In this document: positions 18,155 through 26,727 of the stretch, in pieces
How positions within the stretch are numbered: position 1 is the stretch's first letter
Layout: every line of letters begins with the position of its first letter
Assembly: GCF_014534645.1 (NCBI RefSeq)
Contig: NZ_JACVQF010000215.1
Span: 1 to 64,000, forward strand
Length of the DNA: 64,000 nt
Direction of reading: 5' to 3'
Origin: Streptomyces griseicoloratus
GTDB lineage: Bacteria; Actinomycetota; Actinomycetes; Streptomycetales; Streptomycetaceae
Program-made: the position numbers and the translations under genes
The notes under the pieces: model-generated
Seen by the model: only the letters and a program-made list of their open reading frames with translations
Told to the model about the DNA's origin: nothing
Database searches by the model: none

Positions 18155-18760
18155 ATGAACATCACCCGAGGCTTCACCGGGCGCCCGCGCGCCGCCCGGC
18201 CGGGGCTGCCGCCCGGGCAGTACGACGCGGGCGAGGACTGGCCCGTGCTGTCCGCCGAGGTCACGCCCGACCTGGCACCCGACGACTGGTCCTTCCGCAT
18301 CGGCGGGCTGGTGGCCGAGCCCCGCGCCTGGGACTGGGCCGAGGCCGGCCGGATGCCCGGGTCGGCGTACTCGGGCGACATCCACTGCGTGACGGGCTGG
18401 TCGAAGTTCGGGGTGCGGTTCGGGGGCGTGTCCCTGGACGCCTTCCTGGACGCGGTGCGGCCGCTGCCGTCCGCCACGCACGCCGTCGCCTACGCGCACA
18501 CCGGCTACACGGCGAACCTCCCGCTCGCCGACCTGACCGGCGGACGCGCCTGGATCGTCCGGGAGTACGACGGGCGGCCGCTCGCTCCCGAGCACGGCGG
18601 CCCGGCGCGGCTCGTCGTACCGCACCTGTACTTCTGGAAGAGCGTCAAGTGGATCGCGGGCCTGGAACTCCTCGACCACGACGAGCCGGGCTTCTGGGAG
18701 CAGAACGGCTACCACGCGCGCGGCAACCCCTGGGAGGAGCAGCGGTACTCCGGTGACTGA
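18155..18760 (+). CDS. Molybdopterin-dependent sulfite-oxidase-like protein
   Basis: A 201-residue oxidoreductase of the SUOX/YedY molybdopterin fold without signal peptide, so cytoplasmic. The expected molybdenum-ligand cysteine is in SGDIHCVTGWSKFGVRF, and cofactor-contacting segments include AYAHTGYTANLPL and VPHLYFWKSVKW. AAAGG lies before the ATG at 18155. The last eight bases overlap the flavin reductase, so the pair probably works together, the reductase feeding electrons. Substrate unknown. Confidence 0.8.
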   Translation: MNITRGFTGRPRAARPGLPPGQYDAGEDWPVLSAEVTPDLAPDDWSFRIGGLVAEPRAWDWAEAGRMPGSAYSGDIHCVTGWSKFGVRFGGVSLDAFLDAVRPLPSATHAVAYAHTGYTANLPLADLTGGRAWIVREYDGRPLAPEHGGPARLVVPHLYFWKSVKWIAGLELLDHDEPGFWEQNGYHARGNPWEEQRYSGD

Positions 18761-19553
18761 GACGGCGACCGAGACAGTGACCGAAACAGCGACGCCCACG
18801 TCCGGGGGGTTCGCTCCGCCGACGCGGTTCGCCGTGCCCGGGCGGATCGAGGTGAGCGGCCGGGTGGCCGGCAGGTGGCAGACGGCCACGCTCACCGAGA
18901 TCCGCCGCGAGACGCCGCGCGCCGCCACGTTCCGCTTCGCCGTGCCCGGCTGGGCGGGGCATCTGCCCGGCCAGCACCTGATGCTGCGGCTGACCGCCGG
19001 CGACGGGTACGTGGCGCAGCGCCACTACTCGCTGGCGTCCGCGCCCGACGACTCCGGGCACATCGAGCTGACCCTCGACCACGTCGCCGGCGGCGAGGTC
19101 TCGGGGTGGTTCCACACGGTGGCGCGGCCCGGCGACCGGATCGAGGTGCGGGGGCCGCTGAGCGGCTTCTTCGCCTGGCCGGGCGACCGGCCCGCCCTGC
19201 TGCTGGGCGCCGGCTCCGGGGTCGTCCCGCTGATGTCGATGGTGCGGCACCACCGGGCGCGGGGGCTGACGGCGCCGCTGCGGCTGCTGGTGTCCGCGCG
19301 CAGTCCCGAGGAGCTGATCTACGCGCGGGAGTACGGCGCGGAGACGACCCCCGTGTTCACCCGGAGCGCTCCGGACGGCACGCCCGTGGGGCGCCTGACG
19401 GCCGCGCACCTGGCACCGCTGCTGGCCGATCCGCCCGCCGGCGGCTGGGAGGCGTACGTGTGCGGATCCAACTCCTTCGCCGAGCACGCCTCGCGGCTGC
19501 TGGTGGCAGCCGGCCAGCCCGTGGACCGAATCCGCATCGAACGCTTCGGCTGA
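18753..19553 (+). CDS. FAD/NAD(P)H ferredoxin-reductase-type oxidoreductase
   Basis: A 266-residue ferredoxin-NADP reductase fold. The FAD domain shows RHYSLASAP, with LPGQHLML before it. The nucleotide domain begins LLLGAGSGVVPLMSMVRHH and ends VCGSNSFAEHASRLLVAAGQ. There is no 2Fe-2S domain. The GTG start overlaps the upstream molybdopterin gene, so coupled translation and electron transfer to that enzyme are likely. The first 35 residues are low-complexity Thr/Ala/Glu. Confidence 0.85.
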   Translation: MTETATETVTETATPTSGGFAPPTRFAVPGRIEVSGRVAGRWQTATLTEIRRETPRAATFRFAVPGWAGHLPGQHLMLRLTAGDGYVAQRHYSLASAPDDSGHIELTLDHVAGGEVSGWFHTVARPGDRIEVRGPLSGFFAWPGDRPALLLGAGSGVVPLMSMVRHHRARGLTAPLRLLVSARSPEELIYAREYGAETTPVFTRSAPDGTPVGRLTAAHLAPLLADPPAGGWEAYVCGSNSFAEHASRLLVAAGQPVDRIRIERFG

Positions 19554-20425
19554 CCCCACGGCCCGCTCCCGTCCCGAGTCCCCCCACCGCCCTGCCGGGC
19601 ACCTGCCGACCCGGCGCGGCACAACCCGGCCGGCGCGGCACGACCGCCCGGCCGACGGGGCACGACCGCCCGGGGGGCGGCACGATCGTCCGCCCGCCGG
19701 CGCCACGATCGTCCCACGGCTGCGGGACAGAGTCCGACGGTGTGGGACGGACGCCCCGCCGACACGTTGACGGCCGCGCCCGGCAGTACGGGCGGCCCCT
19801 GGCGGCATGAGACAGGCGCCCGGCAGCGAAGCAGAACGGGCACTCGGCAACGCGACGCAGCCACCCGACCTCACGCCCGCCGCGACGACGCGCAGCGGCT
19901 GGACGCCCCCGCAAGACGGGCGGTAACGGCACGAGACAGGCCGGCGACGCGGAGCGAGCACCCGCAGCACCCTCCCGACAGGTGCCCGGCATCGCGCCGC
20001 CGCGACGACGCGCAGCCACTCGACGCCCGCGCTCGACGGGCGGCCGGGCGCACGAGACGAACCGGCGACGCGAGAGAAAACCCGACGACGCACGCTGGGC
20101 GGCCGACAGCCCGAAGCGCCCGCAGCGCGAGGCAGTCGGCCGGCAACGCGCCCGCCACGACGACGGGCAGCCACTCGCGGCCCGCGCTCGACGGGTGGCC
20201 GGGCGCACGAGACGAAACCACCACCGGCCCCCGGCCCGCACCACCGGGTGCCTCCCTCACGTTGCCCTGGGTGAGGGGTGTGGGGGGAGAGTCGCCCACC
20301 TTGCAACGGGTACCAGATGTGTGCGGGCACTCGCGCGCGCGTGGCGTGGCGCGGAGGGAGCGGCGGTCCCGGTTTCGCAGGGCGTCGCCCGGCCCTCCGG
20401 TCGCGGTGATCGCGAGGAGGTCGAG
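19554..20425. other. 870-bp non-coding region with degenerate repeats
   Basis: No supported gene. The DNA is low-complexity GC-rich sequence with a patch of GGCACGAYCGYCC-type short repeats at about 19615-19715 and three longer imperfect repeats at 19874-20220. The right end, around 20260-20425, should hold the promoter of the Rv1733c-like gene. Open frames across it are artefacts of the high GC content. Confidence 0.55.
19874..20220. repeat. Three imperfect direct repeats of about 75-80 bp
   Basis: Copies lie at about 19874-19952, 19993-20073 and 20148-20220. Each contains CGACGACG-CGCAGC, then a GACGCCC-type stretch, GACGGG, and CACGAGAC near the end; copies two and three are the closest pair. 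Spacing is about 119 and 155 bp. No frame is conserved, so they are non-coding repeats. Confidence 0.6.
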
Positions 20426-21010
20426 ATGCGAACCCGGGTGCGCGGCTGGCGGTGGCGGCGCAATCCGCTGCGACGCCGGTCGGACGTCGTCGAGGCGTGG
20501 ACGGTGCTGACCGTCGCGCTCCTGCTTTTCGTGGGAGCGCCGGTGCTGGGAGCCGTCTCCGCCTGGTGGGCCCACGGCCAGGCGCGGGAGGTCGCGGCGG
20601 AGCAGCGGGCCGACCGGCACCGCGTCGGCGCGACGGTGGTGGGCAGGACCCCCGACACACTTCCCTCGGTGCAGTCGGGGGGCCCGCACTCGTACCGCGC
20701 GACGGTGCGCTGGAGCGAGCCGGGCGGTGCCGAGCGGACCACGACGACGCGGGTCGCGGCCGGCACGCGCCAGGGTGACGTGGTCGACGTCTGGCTCGAC
20801 TCGCGCGGCCGGAGCGTGGCGCCGCCGACGAGCGACTCCGCCGTCTGGCAGCACACCGTGACCATCGGCGCGTGTTCCGCCCTCGGCGCCTCGCTCGCGG
20901 TCCTCCTCGCGAACAGCGTCGTACGCCGCACGGCCCTGCGGCACCGGCTGGCCGAGTGGGAGCGCGAGTGGGCCAGCACCGAGCCGCAGTGGACGCACCG
21001 CCGGGCCTGA
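20426..21010 (+). CDS. Rv1733c-family membrane protein
   Basis: A 194-residue membrane protein of the actinobacterial Rv1733c family. GAGGAGG precedes the ATG at 20426. An arginine-rich N terminus (RGWRWRRNPLRRRSD) is followed by TM1 at about residues 30-52, an extracytoplasmic beta-type domain with AGTRQGDVVDVWLDSRG, and TM2 at about 145-170, then a basic tail. Function is unknown; the M. tuberculosis member is linked to dormancy. Confidence 0.75.
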   Translation: MRTRVRGWRWRRNPLRRRSDVVEAWTVLTVALLLFVGAPVLGAVSAWWAHGQAREVAAEQRADRHRVGATVVGRTPDTLPSVQSGGPHSYRATVRWSEPGGAERTTTTRVAAGTRQGDVVDVWLDSRGRSVAPPTSDSAVWQHTVTIGACSALGASLAVLLANSVVRRTALRHRLAEWEREWASTEPQWTHRRA

Positions 21011-21102
21011 CGCGCCGCGCGCACCCGCCCGGTGCCGCGTCTCCGCGTCCGGTGACCCGACCACCTGTCCCTGACGCCGACCGCTCAGTCGTCCCCTTGC
21101 CC

Positions 21103-21120
21103 GGGCCGGAGACCCGGCCC
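21103..21120 (+). terminator. Possible short terminator hairpin
   Basis: GGGCCGG-AGAC-CCGGCCC, a seven-base-pair stem, lies about 90 bp after the Rv1733c-like gene. It has no T-run. Confidence 0.3.
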
Positions 21121-21290
21121 GCTGCCCTGACCTGCGGTACGCCGGATCAGCGTGCCCGGAGCCACGCGGCCGGCCCCAGGTGAACCCGGCGGAGACCTGG
21201 CGAGTCCTCCGACCACTCACGTACGGTGTGATCACCTGATCTTCCTCGCACCGTCCCGTCCCGACTGTCTCTCCGTAAAGGCGGTTCTCG

Positions 21291-22259
21291 ATGGCCCTGT
21301 TCGACCTCCCTCTCGACGAACTGCGCGCCTACCGCAGCGAGTCCACCGCACCCGAGGACTTCGACGCGTTCTGGAGCAAGACCCTCCAGGAGGCCCGTGA
21401 GTACGACCTGGACGCCCGCTTCGAACCGGTCGACACGGGCTTGTCCACGGTGCGGGTGTACGACGTGACGTTCGCCGGGTTCGGCGGTCACCCGGTGAAG
21501 GGCTGGCTGGTCCTGCCGGCGTCGGCCGAGGAGCCGCTGCCGCTGGTCGTGGAGTTCGTCGGCTACGGAGGCGGGCGCGGCCTGCCGCACGAGCACCTGC
21601 TGTGGGCGTCGACGGGCCGGGCGCACTTCGTGATGGACACGCGCGGACAGGGCAGCGCCTGGGGCGGCGGCGGCGGTACGGCGGACCCGGTCGGCGGCGC
21701 GCCCGCCTACCCCGGGTTCATGACACGGGGCATCGACGCCCCCGAGAACTACTACTACCGCCGCGTCTTCACCGACGCCGTGCGCGCGGTCGAGGCGGCC
21801 CGCTCGCACCCGCTGACCGACGCGTCGCGCACGGTGGCCCTCGGCGGGAGCCAGGGCGGCGGCATCACGATCGCGGTCGGCGGCCTGGTGCCGGACCTGA
21901 CGGCGGTCGCACCGGACGTGCCGTTCCTGTGCGACTTCCCGCGCGCGACGACGCTCACCGACCGGCACCCGTACCGGGAGGTCGGCCTGTACCTCAAGAC
22001 GCACCGCGGCCGCACCGAGGACGCCCTGCGCACGCTGTCCTACTTCGACGGCGTGCACTTCGCGGCGCGCGGCCGGGCCCCCGCGCTGTTCTCCGCGGCC
22101 CTGGAGGACCAGACCTGCCCGCCCTCGACGGTCTTCGCGGCCTTCAACGCCTGGGCGCACGACGACAAGTCGATCGAGGTGTACGAGTTCAACGACCACG
22201 AGGGCGGCGGGCCCTTCCAGCAGGCGGCCCGGATGCGCTGGCTGCGGTCGTACGCCTGA
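21291..22259 (+). CDS. Acetylxylan esterase / cephalosporin-C deacetylase family (CE7)
   Basis: A 322-residue cytoplasmic alpha/beta hydrolase of family CE7 that removes acetyl groups from xylo-oligosaccharides and related compounds. The family motif RGQG (MDTRGQGS) is present, the nucleophile serine is in LGGSQGG (about residue 187), and the rest of the triad is likely the Asp in ALEDQTCPPS and the His in FNDHEGGG. Length and motif spacing match the family. The gene stands alone. Confidence 0.9.
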   Translation: MALFDLPLDELRAYRSESTAPEDFDAFWSKTLQEAREYDLDARFEPVDTGLSTVRVYDVTFAGFGGHPVKGWLVLPASAEEPLPLVVEFVGYGGGRGLPHEHLLWASTGRAHFVMDTRGQGSAWGGGGGTADPVGGAPAYPGFMTRGIDAPENYYYRRVFTDAVRAVEAARSHPLTDASRTVALGGSQGGGITIAVGGLVPDLTAVAPDVPFLCDFPRATTLTDRHPYREVGLYLKTHRGRTEDALRTLSYFDGVHFAARGRAPALFSAALEDQTCPPSTVFAAFNAWAHDDKSIEVYEFNDHEGGGPFQQAARMRWLRSYA

Positions 22260-22418
22260 GCCGCGGGGCGGCGGGCGGACGGCGGTCTTCGGCCAGTCGC
22301 CGTCCGCGGCCCGCGCCGGGCCCGTCGGCCCCGCGGACCGGCACGGCGCCGCGCCGGGCGGGTGCGCCGGAGGCGGGCGCGGTCCGGTTTCGGCCGAACC
22401 GCCGGTCCGCCCTTCACA

Positions 22419-22434
22419 ACTGGTTTAGACCAAT
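22419..22434. promoter_or_regulatory. DasR-type (dre) operator
   Basis: ACTGGTTTAGACCAAT matches 14 of 16 bases of the Streptomyces dre consensus ACTGGTCTAGACCACT. It lies about 60 bp before the GntR gene start, so it is either a DasR target or the regulator's own operator. Confidence 0.65.
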
Positions 22435-22496
22435 GGTACTCCTGGTGGCGCACCGAGCCCGCACGGCTACCGAACGTCACCACCAGGAGGCGCGGC

Positions 22497-23237
22497 ATGG
22501 CCCGCACCACCCCGTACGACCACCCTCTCGCCGACACGCAGCCCCTGTACCGGCGGATCGCCGTGGAGCTGCTCGGGGAGCTGAACGACGGAACCATCCG
22601 GCCCGGCGGGCGGCTGCCGGGCGAGCGCCGGCTGGCGGAGCACTTCGGGGTCAGCAGGGAAACCGTGCGGCAGGCCCTGGAGGTGCTGCGCCGGGACGGC
22701 CTGGTCGCCACCGACCGGAGGGGCACCCACGCGACCCTGCCGGGACCGCCCGACCGGGGCCTGTCCCTCGCCTTCCCGGTCGGCGCGCGGGCGGCGGTCC
22801 CGGGCTCCGTCGACCGGGCCACGGTCACCTGGGAGCCCCCGTCGCCGGAGCACGCCGAGGCGCTGGGCCTGGCGCCGGACCGGCCGACGCTGGTCCACCG
22901 CTACGAGTCCGCCACCGCCGACGGGCGCGGCCGGCGCACGGCCGTCACGTCGTTCTCCGCCGTGGCGCTCGCCGAGGTGGAGGAGCTGGCCCGCTACCGC
23001 CACCGCGCCGACGGCGCCGCCTCGGCGCAGCTGCGTCAGGCCTACGACTGGATGCGCAGGGCGGGCCTGACCCTGCATCACCGCGACACGATCAGCCGGC
23101 CGGCGAACGCCCCGTCGGTGCGGGTCACTCGGCGGGTGCACGACCAGTACGCCCGCCCCCTGGAGATCACCGACCTCGTCCTGGACGCCCAGCAGGACGC
23201 GCTGGTCTACGAGTTCACGCTGCCGGCGGCGGGCTGA
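22497..23237 (+). CDS. GntR-family regulator with UTRA domain (DasR-like)
   Basis: A 246-residue regulator of the HutC/DasR subfamily. The N-terminal winged helix (residues 15-85) has LAEHFGVSRETVRQALEVLR, followed by the wing TDRRGTHA. The C-terminal UTRA effector domain ends with the usual ALVYEFTLPAAG strand. AGGAGG lies just before the ATG at 22497. The dre-like palindrome upstream suggests it either binds that sequence itself or belongs to the DasR aminosugar regulon. Confidence 0.85.
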   Translation: MARTTPYDHPLADTQPLYRRIAVELLGELNDGTIRPGGRLPGERRLAEHFGVSRETVRQALEVLRRDGLVATDRRGTHATLPGPPDRGLSLAFPVGARAAVPGSVDRATVTWEPPSPEHAEALGLAPDRPTLVHRYESATADGRGRRTAVTSFSAVALAEVEELARYRHRADGAASAQLRQAYDWMRRAGLTLHHRDTISRPANAPSVRVTRRVHDQYARPLEITDLVLDAQQDALVYEFTLPAAG

Positions 23238-23279
23238 GCCACCCGCGCACGGCCGGGCACGGGGCGTCCGGCGGCGCCG

Positions 23280-24074
23280 CTAGGGGCTTTCCGGGGACCC
23301 CGTACCGGCCCGGCGTGCGCGGCGCGGTCCGCCGGCTCGGACCGGGGGTGCCTTGCGGGCGACGACCAGCCGGACGCGCGGACTGCCGTCGGGCCGCCGC
23401 CCGAACTCCGGCAGGGCGTACAGGTCCACCCGGAATCCTGCACGCACCAGCTCCCGGCCCACGTCGCCGAGGCGGAACGTCCGGTAGTACATGACGAACG
23501 GGGGCCGCCACAGCGCGTTGCGCACCCGCATCACCGCGTCGAAGCCGAGCAGCGCCCAGTACGCCGGGGAGCCCGGGCGCGGCGGCGCGACGACGGGGAA
23601 GGCGAAGCAGCCGCCCGGGCGCAGCACGGAGTGCACCTGAGCGAAGAGCCCGGGCAGCTCGCGGGGCAGGAAGTGCCCGAACGCGCCGAAGCTCACCGTG
23701 AGGTCGAAGGCGGGTGCGAACGGCAGGGCGCGGGCGTCCGCGCGCACCCAGGAGACCGCCGGCCCCCCGGGCAGGGGCCGGGCGCGCTCGCGCGCGACCG
23801 CCAGCATGCCCGCGCTGAAGTCGACTCCCGTCACGCTCCCGCGGCACACCCGGGCCAGCACGTCCATGCCCGCTCCGGTGCCGCAGCACAGGTCGAGGCC
23901 CGCGTCGAACGGCCCCAGCCCCGCCAGTGCCGACGCCACCGCGTCCAGCACCGGGTCCGGCGTCCGGTACGGGGTGTGGTCGAACTTGGGGGCGAGCAGG
24001 TCGTAGCCGCGCTCGACCGACGACAGCGCCTGGACGGCGAGTTCGCGCAGACTGGGGCCTTCGGGGCTGAACAT
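23280..24074 (-). CDS. Class I SAM-dependent methyltransferase
   Basis: A 264-residue methyltransferase. SAM motif I is LDLCCGTGAGMDVLA, motif II VTGVDFSAGM, and a later VRADARALPFAPAFDLTVSFGAFGHF matches the UbiE/type 11 class. It is translated four bases after the PadR gene, so it is in the same operon. Substrate unknown; pairing with a PadR sensor suggests a small-molecule response. Confidence 0.8.
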   Translation of the reverse strand: MFSPEGPSLRELAVQALSSVERGYDLLAPKFDHTPYRTPDPVLDAVASALAGLGPFDAGLDLCCGTGAGMDVLARVCRGSVTGVDFSAGMLAVARERARPLPGGPAVSWVRADARALPFAPAFDLTVSFGAFGHFLPRELPGLFAQVHSVLRPGGCFAFPVVAPPRPGSPAYWALLGFDAVMRVRNALWRPPFVMYYRTFRLGDVGRELVRAGFRVDLYALPEFGRRPDGSPRVRLVVARKAPPVRAGGPRRARRAGTGSPESP

Positions 24075-24078
24075 CGGG

Positions 24079-24642
24079 TCAGCCTAGAGGAGCCCGTCGC
24101 TTCAGCACCGTGAGCACGTGTTCGCACCACCGCACGTTCTCCCGCTCCAGGGTGATCCCGGCCGACAGGGTGAGGTAGGGGCCGACGCGGTCGGCGTCGC
24201 GCAGGTACTCCTCCTCGGTGCGGCCGTCGAGGAGGCGTTCACGGACGCGCTCGTACCGGGCGAGCTTCCCCACGGCCCACGCTCTGCGTTCCTCGACCAG
24301 CGCGCGGACCGCCTCCGGGTCGACGCCGTCCATGGCCTGGATCTTGATCAGGAACTCGTCGCGGATGGCGGTGGGACGACGGGTCGGCTCCGCCGCGAAG
24401 GCGTTCAGGTGCTCCCGGCCGGCCTCCGTGAGCGTGAACAGCCGCTTGTTGGGCCGGCGTTCCTGCTGCACCGTGCGTGCCTCGATCAGTCCGTCCGCCG
24501 CGAGGCGCTCCAGCTCGCGGTAGAGCTGCTGCGGCGTCGCGGGCCAGAAGTTGGCGAGCGAGACGTCGAAGACCTTGGACAGCTCGTATCCCGAGGCCTC
24601 GCCCTCCAGAAGGGCGGCCAGCACGGCGTACTTGAGAGACAT
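24079..24642 (-). CDS. PadR-family transcriptional regulator
   Basis: A 187-residue PadR repressor: winged helix MSLKYAVLAALLEGEASGYE at the N terminus with wing QQERRPNKRLFTLTEAG, then the C-terminal dimerisation helices with RERLLDGRTEEEYL. It is the first gene of a two-gene operon with a methyltransferase and divergent from an NTF2-like gene across an AT-rich dyad. Confidence 0.85.
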   Translation of the reverse strand: MSLKYAVLAALLEGEASGYELSKVFDVSLANFWPATPQQLYRELERLAADGLIEARTVQQERRPNKRLFTLTEAGREHLNAFAAEPTRRPTAIRDEFLIKIQAMDGVDPEAVRALVEERRAWAVGKLARYERVRERLLDGRTEEEYLRDADRVGPYLTLSAGITLERENVRWCEHVLTVLKRRAPLG

Positions 24643-24680
24643 GTCGACACGCTAGCAAGAGATGACTACTCTACTCCGCA

Positions 24681-24703
24681 CCTATTCAATTAGTTCAATA
24701 AGG
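24681..24703. promoter_or_regulatory. PadR operator candidate in the divergent promoter
   Basis: CCTATTCAATTAGTTCAATAAGG is an imperfect dyad (CTATT and AATAAG arms) and is strikingly AT-rich for this genome. It sits between the PadR and NTF2-like genes and overlaps the ribosome binding site of the latter, so bound PadR would block it. Confidence 0.45.
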
Positions 24704-24711
24704 AGATGCCG

Positions 24712-25113
24712 ATGCGCACGTTCCGCGCGGCCGTCGAGGCGCACGACCTCGACGCCGTCGAAGCACTGCTGGCCGAGGACGTGGTCTTCACCAGTCCGGT
24801 CGTCTTCAAGCCGTACCGCGGCAAGGCCGTCACCGCGGCGATCCTGCGCGGCGTCGCGCGCGTCTTCGAGGACTTCCGCTACGTGCGGGAGATCGGCGAC
24901 CCCGACGGCCGCGACCACGCGCTGGTCTTCGCCGCTCGCGTGGGAGACCGCGAGATCACCGGGTGCGACTTCCTGCACCTCGACGAGGACGGCCGCATCG
25001 ACGAGCTGACGGTGATGGTCCGCCCGCTGTCGGGCGCGCAGGCGCTGGCGGCGGCCATGGGCGCGCAGTTCGACCGGATCGCCGAAGAGGCGGCGGCGCG
25101 TTCGCAAGGGTGA
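24712..25113 (+). CDS. NTF2-like (SnoaL-type) small protein
   Basis: A 133-residue protein of the NTF2/SnoaL cone fold (residues AHDLDAVEALLAEDVVFTSPV and DEDGRIDELTVMVRPL). I chose the ATG at 24712 because AAGGAG (24700-24705) sits six bases before it; the ATG at 24706 directly abuts that site. It is divergent from the PadR gene, so it is the likely PadR-repressed target. The ligand or reaction is unknown. Confidence 0.7.
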   Translation: MRTFRAAVEAHDLDAVEALLAEDVVFTSPVVFKPYRGKAVTAAILRGVARVFEDFRYVREIGDPDGRDHALVFAARVGDREITGCDFLHLDEDGRIDELTVMVRPLSGAQALAAAMGAQFDRIAEEAAARSQG

Positions 25114-25473
25114 TTCCGCCGGACCCGCGGAAGACGGAACAAGCGCGGCACCGACCGCGTTGAAGAGGGCGGGACGGAGGTGACGTCCCGCCCCACCGCC
25201 ACAACACCGCCCTCGGTGGTACAGTGCGGTCAGCACCTGTGTACGCCCCGTTTCCGGGCGCCGGTGCCGTTTCCCTTCGGTTCGCTGATCCGCCCGTCCT
25301 GCTGCGACCGGCGCGGTCCGCTTCCCAGCACGACCTCGTGAGCGGGGTTCTCCCCGCTGTTCCCGAGGTGCTGTTCCCGCCGTGCGCAGGCGTGGTCGTA
25401 CGAGACCGCCCGCGCGGCTTCCCTTCCTCCTTCCGCATGTCCCATGCCCGCGTCCCCGAGAGGACCGATCACC
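25114..25473 (+). other. Long pyrimidine-rich leader of the Rho-like gene
   Basis: A 360-bp gap. TACAGT at 25221 is a possible -10 box, which would give an untranslated leader of about 245 bases. The leader is rich in C and T and poor in long hairpins, which resembles a Rho utilisation (rut) region, so autoregulation like that of rho in other bacteria is possible. Confidence 0.4.
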
Positions 25474-26613
25474 ATGACCACCACACTCGAACACCCTCCC
25501 CTCCGGCAGTCCCCGCCCGAGATCGTCACCGGCGTCCTCGACATCGACGCGGGCGGGAGGGGCCACCTGCGCGGCGAGAGCCTCCTGCCCGGACCGTCCG
25601 ATCCTCCCCTCTCCCCCGCGCTGATCCGCCGCCACGGCCTGCGCAAGGGAGACCTGGTCGAAGCGGTGCGCGACGAGCGGCGCACGCTGACGGACGTCGT
25701 CCGGGTCGACGGCCGCACGCCCGGCCGGCTGCGCGGCCGCCGGCACTTCCGGGACCTGACGCCCCTGCACCCGCACGACCGGCTCCGGCTCGAACACCCG
25801 GCGGCCGGCCTCACCGGCCGCGTCATCGATCTGATCGCCCCCGTGGGCAAGGGCCAGCGCGGACTGATCGTGGCCCCGCCGAAGACCGGCAAGACCGTCC
25901 TCCTCCAGCAGATCGCCGCCGCCGTCGCCGGGAACCACCCCGAGTCCCGGCTGATGGTCGTGCTGCTCGACGAACGGCCCGAGGAGGTCACCGACATGCG
26001 GCGCTCCGTGCGGGGCGAGGTGTACGCCTCGACCTTCGACCGGGCGCCGCGGCAGCACATCGACCTCGCCGACCTGGTGATCGAACGGGCCAAGCGGCTC
26101 GTCGAGGCCGGCGAGGACGTCGTCATCCTCCTCGACTCCCTCACCCGGCTCTGCCGGGCGCACAACAACGCCGCCTCCTCCGGCGGACGGACGCTCAGCG
26201 GCGGTGTCGACGCCGGTGCGCTGCTCGGGCCCAAGCGGTTCTTCGGCGCGGCCCGGCAGGCCGAGGAGGGCGGCTCGCTCACCGTCGTGGCCACGGCCCT
26301 GGTCGAGACCGGCTCCCGGGCCGACGACTTCTACTTCGAGGAGCTGAAGAGCACCGGCAACATGGAGCTGCGGCTGAGCCGGGAAGTCGCCTCGCGCCGT
26401 GTCTTCCCGGCCGTGGACCTCACCGGCTCCGGCACCCGCCGCGAGGAACTGCTGCTCTCGGCCGCCGAGTCGGCCGCCGTACGCGGACTGCGGCGGGCGC
26501 TGTCCTCCCGCGACGGGCAGTCCGGCGTGGACACGCTGCTGGAGCGGATGCGCCAGAGCCCCGACAACGCCACGTTCCTGCGCCGGGTCCAGCCCACGCT
26601 GCCGGCCGGCTGA
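25474..26613 (+). CDS. Second, short Rho-like transcription terminator
   Basis: A 379-residue RNA-dependent ATPase of the Rho family. The cold-shock-type primary RNA-binding domain is kept (ALIRRHGLRKGDLVEAV, about residues 48-65). Walker A is APPKTGKT (134-141), the glutamate region LLDERPEEVTDMRR follows, Walker B ends at Asp221 (VVILLDSLTRLCRAHN), and the Q-loop/R-loop VDAGALLGPKRFFGAAR is intact. It lacks the N-terminal helix bundle and the long charged insertion of main actinobacterial Rho proteins, so it is an accessory Rho, not the housekeeping one. AGAGGA precedes the ATG at 25474. Confidence 0.8.
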   Translation: MTTTLEHPPLRQSPPEIVTGVLDIDAGGRGHLRGESLLPGPSDPPLSPALIRRHGLRKGDLVEAVRDERRTLTDVVRVDGRTPGRLRGRRHFRDLTPLHPHDRLRLEHPAAGLTGRVIDLIAPVGKGQRGLIVAPPKTGKTVLLQQIAAAVAGNHPESRLMVVLLDERPEEVTDMRRSVRGEVYASTFDRAPRQHIDLADLVIERAKRLVEAGEDVVILLDSLTRLCRAHNNAASSGGRTLSGGVDAGALLGPKRFFGAARQAEEGGSLTVVATALVETGSRADDFYFEELKSTGNMELRLSREVASRRVFPAVDLTGSGTRREELLLSAAESAAVRGLRRALSSRDGQSGVDTLLERMRQSPDNATFLRRVQPTLPAG

Positions 26614-26727
26614 CGGGCCGTCGGCCGACGGGCGGCCGCCCGTGGCGCATACGGCATCCGGGTGCTCGCGGGCGCGGCTCGGCCCGGGCAGCGGGGCGTT
26701 CACGGGGCACGTTCCTACGTTTGCGAT

